DNA of 16,279 bases from Ophiocordyceps camponoti-saundersi (nom. inval.) (Eukaryota > Ascomycota > Sordariomycetes > Hypocreales > Ophiocordycipitaceae), in assembly GCA_003339415.1 (NCBI GenBank), contig PDHQ01000554.1, positions 1 to 16,279 of the forward strand, given 5' to 3'. The position numbers and the translations under genes are program-made. Shown piece by piece: positions 8,905 to 16,279 of the stretch. The first letter of the stretch is position 1, and every line of letters starts with the position of its first letter. The notes beneath the pieces were generated by a model. The model did not search any database. It was not told the origin of the DNA and worked only from the letters and a program-made list of their open reading frames with translations.

Positions 8905-10076
8905 TAAATATCGTATTTAAAATAAAGAACTAATTCTATAAGGTAGCTTTATTACTATAAGTTATCTCCGAGGCTAGAGTTACGATTTATAAATCTAATA
9001 ATAGCTTTAAAGGAAAGTTAAAAAGTTAGATTTCTAGTTAGGTTTATTTATATAAAAGATAAAGAGTAAAAGCTAGTAAATAAGTTAATTATAGCTAAAG
9101 GGTAATATACGCGCGAGTAGCCTTAATTTATAATATTTCTAAAACTAAAAGTTTTTATAAATTACTTATATAGTAACCTTATAGCTAAGTAAGCTAATCT
9201 AAATATAAGGATAGAGAATAAAGGGAGGGGTTTATAAAGAATAGCTAACTACTCTTCGCCGTTAGTAGTATCGTTACTACTTAGCGGATTTATTTAAGGG
9301 TAGGAGGGGAGTATAGCTAGAATCCGAAAGAAAGTATAGCTACGCTACTAGCAGAAGAGGATATACGTTATATAGGCACCGTTTTCGAAAAAAGGTATTC
9401 TAATATAGCGGATAAAAGGGTATAGCGAGTTAACGTAGCAGCAACGCGTGGAAACTTAAATAAGCGATCTTTCCGAGGCCGCGAGGTAAGCTTAGATAGG
9501 CGATCCTCTTAACGCCGTAAGGATAGCGCGGAAGTAGCTTCTTAACCGTATAATCTTAATAACCTCTCGCTTAGTTAAGTTATTACGTTTAAGGCGTAAG
9601 GTAACGGGGTAAGCGGGATAAGAGAGAAGTGCGGTCTCGTCGGGCTATATAAAGTTAGTAAGAGGGTTTATTTATTAAGAAGAGAAGAAGGTATTATAAA
9701 AAGGTAGAAGGACCGCTAATAGCTATCGAAATAGTTAGTTTTAAAAGGCAAAACGATAAGATTATATCGCTACCGCTAGTAATACTATTTTTTAATCGGA
9801 CTAAAGTAAGTAAAGTAAGTAATAATAATAAGATTTATAGCCCTATTATAGAAGATTAACTAGGGAAAGAAGGAACGAAAATAAAGAGGAAATACTATAT
9901 AAAGAGGGAGATAAGGGGAGGGGTATAAGAATATAAAATACCTTTTTTTATTAAATCGCGAGGTTAACGATTATAAGGAGGCTAAGATAATAGAAAAGAG
10001 AAAAAAATATATTATATATATATAGGTATATATATATATAAAAGGAAAAGGAGGGAGAGGGGGGGAAAAATAAAAC
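8905..10076 (+). repeat. 3' block of copy A, shared with copy C
   Basis: Aligns with about 11776-12980. It includes a 48-base block identical in both copies (9602-9649 and 12493-12540), a TA-rich stretch near 10010-10040 and a G-rich end near 10051-10065. All six frames are frequently interrupted. I see no tRNA, rRNA or recognisable gene in it. Confidence 0.75.
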
Positions 10077-10892
10077 GGGGAGATATAAGATACGATTATA
10101 GTATAGAAGATAAATAGTTATATCTTTCTATTATTAAACCGTATATCTAGAATATAAATAAAGTTAAGGGCTACGTTAGGTACTTTTAGAATCGAATTAT
10201 TCGCCGTTATCGAACCTATCTTAGAGGCTATAGTACTTCGTAAAATATCCTCGGAGGTAGGCATATTTAAGCCGTTTAGCGGTAGAGAGATTTTCTCGTA
10301 TAATAAGCTTTTAGTATCTTTAGGCTCGATATTAAAAAAAGGGCTCTATAAACTATAATATATAATTAGGTTAGTTATTAGGTAGGAAGGAAGGGGGGAG
10401 GTATCTAGTTACCGCGTAATATTCTAACTAGTTAGCGTTATAATATATATAAACTAGAGAACTGTAATATCCTTTAGATAGCCGGAGCTCGAAACTATTA
10501 GCGAAAGAATAAGTATATATCTAAAAGGGCGTCGTGCGCTACTTTAGCGGCTTATACTTATTTTTTTTTTACCTTAAGTATATTCCCTAAGCTTAGAGGG
10601 TTATTAGCTACGGCGCGGGAGTTAGGTACTATATTACGAGCTAGTTAAGCTAACCTTAACCGGTAAGATCGTTACTAAACCTCGCTATAGGTATTATAAT
10701 AAAGAATATATATAGTGCCTAAGGAAGCGAAGTATTAGTATACGATACTGCGTATTTATCTGCTCGAGGGTTCGTAGCGAGAAAGAGGATATAAGGAGGA
10801 AAAAGGAGAGGTAAAAGGGAAAATAATACCTATTTTATATAGAAGAATAACGAAAATAAGAAAAACGGTTAGAAAAAGTATAAATAAAGGCG

Positions 10893-10912
10893 TATATATA
10901 TATATATATATA
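10893..10912. repeat. TA microsatellite in copy C
   Basis: Ten TA units in the position equivalent to the runs in copies A and B. Confidence 0.9.
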
Positions 10913-11139
10913 AAAAAAGGGAGAGAAAGAGAGAGAAATAAAATATAAATAAGGAAAAAAAAAAAACCCGTTTACTTATATAACTAATAAAAATAATAAA
11001 GCAAGGAGATATACGAAAAAAGAAATAGCTACGCGAAATAAAAATAAGCTACGAAATAGCGCGTTAACGCGGGCAAGAATACGAGGGAGCTGCTAAGAGG
11101 TAGAGGAGGTAATAGGAGAAATAATATATATAGCGATAA

Positions 11140-11770
11140 AAGTAATAAAAAAGCGAGAGGGGGGAAAAATAGCGAGAGAGTAAAAAGAGTAGCGAAGGTA
11201 ATAAGGGGGCGAGAGAGCGAAAGTTATAAAGAGAGGGCAAGAGGATAAGGAGAGTAGCAAAGGTAGCAAGGGGGCGAGAGAGCGAAAGTTATAGAGAGAG
11301 AGCGAGAGGACGAGGAGAGTAGCGCAAGCGGCGAGAGGACTAAAAAGCGAGAAAAAGAAAGGGCGAGGGGGCGGGGATACGAGCGACGGAGCGAGGAAAG
11401 GGAAAAGAGTAGCGAGGGAGCGAGAGGGCGAGAATATAAGTAATAAGGCGAGAAAAAGGAAAAAAGTAGCGAGAAAATAAAAGGGCGAGAGAGCGAAAAC
11501 GCTAGCGATAGAGCGAGGAAAGGGAAAATAATTACGAAAAGGCGAGGAGAGTAGCGAGAGAGTAAGAGGACGAGAGAGTAGTGAGAGAGCGAGAGGATAA
11601 GAGAGTAGCGAGAGAGCGAGAGATCGAAAAGGTAAGAGATCGAGGATACTAGCGATAAAGCGAGGAAAGGGAAGAGAATAGTAAGAGAGCGAGAGGGGAG
11701 AGACTAGCAAAGTGGCGGGAGAGGTAGGAAATTAAAGAGGGGAAAAAAGATAAGAGGATAAAGGGGAGAG
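11140..11770 (+). repeat. GA-rich minisatellite in copy C
   Basis: Same repeat vocabulary as in copy A (AGAGTAGCGAGAGAGCGAG variants) but expanded and rearranged. Two adjacent 65-base higher-order units at 11186-11250 and 11251-11315 are very similar. The pyrimidine-rich minus strand stays open for 205 codons (11710 down to 11093) coding a Leu/Ser/Pro-rich low-complexity string; this is a composition effect and is not called as a gene. Confidence 0.85.
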
Positions 11771-11781
11771 GGGGGGGGGGG
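11770..11781 (+). repeat. G12 homopolymer
   Basis: Twelve consecutive G at the junction of minisatellite and 3' block. Comparable G runs occur at 7160-7172 (13 G) and 12970-12979 (10 G), all within purine-rich parts of the composite repeats. Confidence 0.9.
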
Positions 11782-12979
11782 TTAAATATCGTAATTAAAA
11801 TAAAGTAATAATTCTATAAAGTAGCTTTATAACTATAAGTTATCTTTAAAGCTAAAGTTATAGTTTATAAACTTAATAATACCTATAAAGAGTTAAAGGG
11901 TTAGATTCCTAGTTAAGTTTATTTATATAAAAGGTAAGAAGTAAAAAGTAGTAGATAGTTTAACGATAGTTATTATAATATATACTTATAACTTAGCTTT
12001 AATTTATAATATTTCTAATTACGAAAATCTTAATAAATAACTTATATTATAAACTTATAACTAAGTAGGCGAATTTAGATATAAGGATAAAGAATAAGGG
12101 GAGGGGTTTATATAAGAAGGCTAACTACTTTTCGCTATTAGTAATATTACCGTTAGTAGTATTATTACTACTTAGTAGATCCGTATTAGGGTAAGAGATA
12201 AGTATAGCTAGAATCCGAAAGTAAGTATAGCTACGCTACTAGCGGAAGCGGATATATATTATATAAGTACCGTTTTCGAAAATAAGTATTTTAGTATAAT
12301 AGATAAAAGGATACGGCGAGTTAAGGTAAGAGTAACGCGTAGAAACCTAAATAAGCGATCCTTCTAAGGCTACGAAGTAGTCTTCGATAAGCGATCGTCT
12401 TAACGCTATAAGGATAGCGCGGAAGAAGCTCCTTAACCGTATAATCTTAATAATCTCTCGCTTTATTATATCGTCGCGTTTAAGGCGTAAAATAACGGGG
12501 TAAGCGGGATAAGAGAGAAGTGCGGTCTCGTCGGGCTATAAAGGGTTAGTAGGAGGGTTTATTTGCTAGAAAGAAAAAGATATATTATAGTAAAGTAAAG
12601 GGGCCGCTAGTAAGAGTTAGAATAGTCGGTTTTAAAAGGCAAAATAATAAGATTATATCGCTAGCGCTAGTAAAATTATCTTTCGATCGGGCCGAGTAGA
12701 GTAGAGCGAATAACGACGATAAGATTTATAGCCTTATAGTTAGAATATTAGTAAGGGAAAGAAGGATCGAAGATAAAGGAATAAATACCTTTTTAGAGAG
12801 GGAGCTAGAAAGGTAGAAAAATATATAATATTTTTTTTTTAATTATAAAACTCGAAAATAATAAGGAGGCTAAGATAATAGAAAAGAGAAGGAAAAGTAT
12901 CGTATATATATGCGTATATATATATAAAAGGAAAAAGGAGATAGAGAGAGCGAGAGAGTAAGAGAGAGAGGGGGGGGGG

Positions 12980-13528
12980 TATTTTTTTTTATTCCGAAAT
13001 ATTTATATATATTAATAGGATAGGCATAGTAAGGCGCTACGTTAATAGCTATCCTCGAGTTAGAAATAGCTAGTAAAAAAGCTACTAAGATATATAAGCT
13101 TTAGCTGCTTATCGGGGGAAAGCGTATCCGTCCGCATAGAGAGCTATTAGAATTTTAAGGCGCGTCTTATATTAGCTAGCTTAGTAAACTATAAAGAAAA
13201 AATATTAGGAGGTAGATTATAGTAAGATAAAGAGGAATATATACTAGAAAGCAGCTACTATGCGAGGGCGGCTAGTAAAAGGTATATAGTATACGTCCAC
13301 GATAGCTATTAGAGGTAGACGGCTATTTACGAAGTAGGAAGGAACGTATATAGTTTTAGTAAGGCGTCTAGCGTAGGGTCGGCTTATCTTCTTCGATCGC
13401 GCGGGTTTCGGCGAGCGTGGCGCGTTATTAGCTATAGCGCGGGAGTCGAGTGCGATATTAGGAGCGCGGCTAGGCTTACCTCCCCGAGTAGTAGCGTTAT
13501 CTAACTTCGTCGTAGGTATCGCGAGAAT

Positions 13529-13560
<32 letters not shown>

Positions 13561-13870
13561 ACGGTACTACGCGTCTATTTCGGAGACGCGTTAGTAGTAA
13601 GGAAAAGATACGGAGAGCGTAATAAAGAGGTAGAAAAAATATAATAACTAATTTATACGTAAAAACGATAAACGAGGATAAGATAACGGAAGAGGAAGAA
13701 AACGTATTACGTTTTTATATATATATAAGCGCGGATATAGTAATATATATATAGGGGATAAAAGAGACGGAAGAGAGAGGAAAGAGGAGAGAAGCGTAGA
13801 GAAGAAGAGGGAGAGAGAAATATAAGAAACTACCCGGGAGGATAAAACTATATAAGCATAATAAAGCCTT
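12980..13870 (+). repeat. Composite repeat, copy D (diverged)
   Basis: Starts after the G10 run at 12970-12979 that ends copy C. A 5' similarity to copies A and C is seen at GGCGCTACGTTAATAGCTAT (13032-13051). The GAACGTATATAG segment matches copy B, and the core begins near 13425 (TTATTAGCTATAGCGCGGGA). Its core is interrupted by a T28 tract. A GA-rich stretch follows (13767-13820), but the long minisatellite and 3' block are missing. More diverged than A and C are from each other. Confidence 0.6.
13533..13560. repeat. T28 homopolymer inside the core of copy D
   Basis: Twenty-eight T replace about 34 bases that are present at this place in copies A and B, between ...GAATA and ACG-TACTACGCG. 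It could be a poly(A) tail of a minus-strand retroposition, a slippage expansion, or a repair product. Confidence 0.9.
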
Positions 13871-14555
13871 AAGTATATATAATAATAAAAAAGGAATACT
13901 AGAAAGAGAGTAAGTATTAGGGAAAATAGATATATCTATATATTATTAATAGAATAAACGTTTAAATATAAAGATAGCTTAGGAAATAAGAGGTAATTTA
14001 AGAAAATAAGTATAGGGTTAAGCTAAGTAAGGGAGAAATATAATATAAAAGTAAGTGGACTAAGGTACCCGGTTTATAAAGGTACTAATAAGAAATAAGA
14101 TATATAAAATAATTTTTTTTTTATTTTTTTAGTTACTAAACTATATATATATATAATAAAGAACTATAAGTTAGAAGAGTCTAAATCTAATAGTTCGTTA
14201 TAACTAAACTTATTAAGGAGGCCGAGGAACTAGATAAAATAACTTAGAGGTATTAGCACTTAATCCTTTCTTAAGGGGAGGGACTTCGTTAAAGATAAAG
14301 CTCCTAGAACCTTACCGCGCGACGCCTTAGGCTAAGCGTAGTAAACTATACGATATAATCGGGAAATTTATTAGGTAGATAGGGAAATAAAATATAATAC
14401 TTACTACCCTATACTTTACCCCGGTCGAAAAGTATAATATATATATACGAGCACTAAAGTAACCGAAGGAATAGAATAAGGCGAGTTAGCTAGCGTAGGA
14501 TATAATATAGAAGGTATAAAGCGTTATGCCCCGGGCCTACTTATACCTCGTAACC
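13871..14555. other. AT-rich spacer between copies D and E
   Basis: No gene is visible. It contains T-rich runs at 14113-14130, a TA run near 14143-14154, and otherwise strongly RIP-altered sequence with frequent stops in all frames. Confidence 0.5.
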
Positions 14556-15000
14556 GCGAGGGTTAGGGTAGAGCCTAGCGCGCTTTAGCTACGGCGCGGT
14601 AGTTAAGTATAATATCGCGAGAGTAAGTAGCTTACCTTAACGGGTAGGGGCGATAGTCGACCTTGCCGTAAATATTATAATAATATAGATACGGGGTGCT
14701 TAAGGTAGCGAGTAGGTTATTATACGGTAGTGCGCGTTTATTTCTAGAAGGCGTTAGTAGCGGGGAATATTATATAGACGGTATACTAAAGGTATAGAAA
14801 TAAAGTATATATATCTACGGAAGGAAAGGGGAGGTAGAAAAAGAGAGAGAGAGAGAGAGAATAAGAAATATAAAATATAAGAGAGTTAGAAAGAATACCG
14901 GTTTCCTTATATAACTTATATAGGCGAGAGGCCGAAAAGAGTAATAAGGAAAGTAAAGATATAATAGCGAAAGATAATAAGGAGATAAGCGTAGTAAGTT
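14556..15000 (+). repeat. Composite repeat, copy E (core only)
   Basis: The core begins at about 14583 (TTTAGCTACGGCGCGG) and continues through the equivalents of GCTTACCTTAAC and GCGCGTTTAT. A GA tract (14850-14861) and the box TTTCCTTATATAACTTATAT (about 14907-14926) follow. The TA microsatellite is reduced to a few units near 14806-14813. Large blocks of copies A and C are absent. Confidence 0.6.
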
Positions 15001-15489
15001 AGGGAGGAAAAAAAAATAAGAGAGAAAAGGGAGAGAGAAGAGGACTATATATATATTATTTTTATAAAAGAGGGGAGGGGGGGCGTTTGCGGGGTATAGG
15101 GTAGCATTTTTTTTTATAAAGATAAAAGCGTAAATACGAGGGAATAAGAAGAGTTAAGAGATAGAAGAAGCGGTAATAAGAAGCTAAAAGAATATTCGTA
15201 AGAGGTAAGGTATTATAACGAGGAAGAATAATATATAGGGAAGCAGAGCAAAAATATTAATAAATTAAACTAGGATAAGTATAGTTTATAGGTAAAGGGG
15301 ATAAGCTAGTTTAGCGGCGGCTATAAGCATATATAAGGAAAAGAACGCTAGACTAAAGTAGAATACTATCGAGAGCTTTTACGGAGTATAATTAAATAGT
15401 TATTAATGCTATTTTAAACTATAGATATTTCTGCAGATTAGAGAGATAAAGGCGGCTATAGTAAGGTAGTTTAGCGGCGGTATTAGATA
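15001..15489. other. Spacer with quadruplex-like G runs
   Basis: No gene supported. It has purine-rich sequence at 15001-15045, a G-run cluster at 15072-15101, a T run at 15107-15115, and two direct copies of TAGTTTAGCGGCGG at 15307-15320 and 15467-15480. Confidence 0.5.
15072..15101 (+). other. Potential G-quadruplex motif
   Basis: Four G runs (15072-15075, 15077-15083, 15091-15094, 15099-15101) separated by loops of 1, 7 and 4 bases fit the usual G3+N1-7 consensus. Folding is predicted from pattern only. Confidence 0.5.
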
Positions 15490-16087
15490 CGCTAAAAGAA
15501 AAATAAGCGTATAACTTAGTTAGGGGATTTCTAGGGGCTTTAATAGGGTTTAGTTAAAAGGTTTCTAAACCTCTTTCTTTTCCTAAGGGCATCTAAGGAT
15601 TAGGATATAAAAGGTAAAGAATATAGGACTAGGGTTATTACTAGGTATATAGCTTAGATTAGTTTCCCTCGAGAGAGGAAGAAATTAAGCAAGTAATTAG
15701 CCCTAACCTTATCTTTATAAGCTATTATAAAAGTCGTATATCGTAAGTTAAGTCTTAGAGAGGACTTATAGCAAAAACTCTACTAAACGGAACTATAACT
15801 TTATTTTAAACTTTATACTTTTATACTATAAATTACTAATTTAAACACTTATTTTAAAGTCTTTAGCACTTAATTAAATAGTTCTTATTTTCTTTTCTCT
15901 TTCTTCTCTTATCTCTATATAGAAAACCGACTCCTTATTATTTTCCCCTATAGAGAATTACTATCCAGCTCTCCCCCCTAGAGCTAGAGATCCCCCCTTA
16001 TATTAGTTAAAAACTTTAGTTACCTAAGAAGTTACGCCCCTTAGGTATCTGCTACGCTTACTTAGGGTATCCTTCTTCCCCCGCTAA
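15490..16087 (+). repeat. ~594-base dispersed repeat, copy 2
   Basis: Full-length match to 3771-4364 in the same orientation, including the TATAAAA motif (15606-15612), the pyrimidine-rich part (about 15889-15925) and the end CTTCTTCCCCCGCTAAA. The differences are mostly C/T and G/A, with a few small indels. About 11.7 kb separates the two copies. They could be LTRs of one large element, but no coding or priming features of an LTR retrotransposon are seen between them, so independent dispersed copies are equally likely. Confidence 0.8.
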
Positions 16088-16114
16088 AGTAGTAGATACT
16101 ATTAGAGGATATAA

Positions 16115-16279
16115 TATAGTATAGTCTCCCTCGATAGAGGAAGGAATAAGGCAAGTAGTATCTAGCCCTTAAGCTTATATCGATAGCTATCTTAAAAAGT
16201 CGTATATCGCGAATTTAGTCTTAGAGAGGACTTCTAGTAAAACTCGAGTTAACGAAATTATAACTTCGCCTTAAAACTC
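16115..16279 (+). repeat. Partial third copy of the ~594-base repeat, cut by window end
   Basis: Aligns with about 15655-15815, sharing CTTAGAGAGGACTT and AAGTCGTATATCG. It is more diverged than the two full copies are from each other and lies in tandem directly after copy 2. The window ends inside it. Confidence 0.65.

Larger units (their letters stand above)
7316..10076 (+). repeat. Composite repeat, copy A (long form, ~2.76 kb)
   Basis: Aligns head-to-tail with copy C. The shared start GGGGAGATATAA is at 7316 here and 10077 in C. Order: a 5' block of about 500 bases (7316-7800), a conserved core (about 7840-8130), the TA microsatellite, a GA tract, the box CTATTTACTTATATAA, a GA-rich minisatellite (about 8440-8900), and a 3' block of about 1.1 kb (8905-10076). 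Differences from copy C are mostly C/T and G/A, the pattern expected of RIP acting separately on duplicated units. No coding frame survives or can be recognised inside it, so whether it derives from a transposon or is a non-coding macrosatellite is open. Confidence 0.8.
10077..12980 (+). repeat. Composite repeat, copy C (long form, ~2.9 kb)
   Basis: Direct tandem neighbour of copy A with the same order of blocks: 5' block 10077-10560, core 10601-10890, TA microsatellite 10893-10912, GA tract, box TTTACTTATATAACTAATAA (about 10970-10990), minisatellite 11140-11770, 3' block 11776-12980. It is longer than A mainly because of a longer minisatellite. Near 12138-12172 it also has an extra partial duplication of a GTTAGTAGTAT motif. 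No gene is supported. Confidence 0.8.

Noticed and set aside
11093..11710. 205-codon minus-strand open frame
   Set aside because: It lies over the GA-rich minisatellite; the pyrimidine-rich minus strand cannot easily form stop codons. The product is a Leu/Ser/Pro-rich low-complexity string with no domain.
2627..14580. Scattered TTAGGG-like strings (2627, 13918, 14570) as telomeric repeats
   Set aside because: They are single, non-tandem occurrences, as expected by chance in this composition.
3771..16087. A complete LTR retrotransposon bounded by the two ~594-base repeats
   Set aside because: No gag, protease, reverse transcriptase or integrase motifs, primer-binding site or target-site duplication could be seen; the interior is mostly the unrelated composite array.

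Overview
The window looks like repeat-rich, non-genic DNA from a filamentous ascomycete (Pezizomycotina) that has been heavily altered by repeat-induced point mutation (RIP). TpA is everywhere, while CpA and TpG are nearly absent; several 60-base rows I tallied (6241-6300, 8041-8100, 9481-9540) contain none of either. CpG is still common. This is the classic CpA-to-TpA signature. It explains why there is almost no ATG and why stop codons are TAA or TAG and hardly ever TGA. No intact gene can be supported.

Layout: (1) 1-480 is AT-rich and includes an uninterrupted 78-base A tract. (2) 491-3013 holds the relic of one long plus-strand protein gene. A single reading frame can be followed for about 2.5 kb, is broken only by TAA/TAG, and is interrupted by a well-formed 60-base fungal intron. 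Its product is not recognised. (3) 3014-5400 contains a 54-base tandem duplication, a short plus-strand open frame (3500-3787), the first copy of a ~594-base direct repeat (3771-4364) and a short minus-strand open frame (5161-5397). (4) 5400-6366 has a purine tract, a 55-base hairpin and a weak coding-like stretch. (5) 6367-15000 is an array of five diverged copies of one composite repeat, all in the same orientation. Two copies (7316-10076 and 10077-12980) are long head-to-tail units of 2.8-2.9 kb. Each composite carries a conserved core and purine-rich low-complexity DNA, usually with a TA microsatellite, a GA tract and a GA-rich minisatellite. (6) 15490-16087 is the second copy of the ~594-base repeat, followed by a third, diverged copy cut by the window end.

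The genes do not work together in any visible way: everything coding-like is a relic. The window reads as heterochromatic repeat DNA, perhaps subtelomeric or pericentromeric, although no telomere repeat was seen. The most informative items are the intron-bearing relic gene, the composite repeat family with strong purine-strand asymmetry, and the uneven RIP intensity along the window. The organism is not identifiable from the sequence alone.
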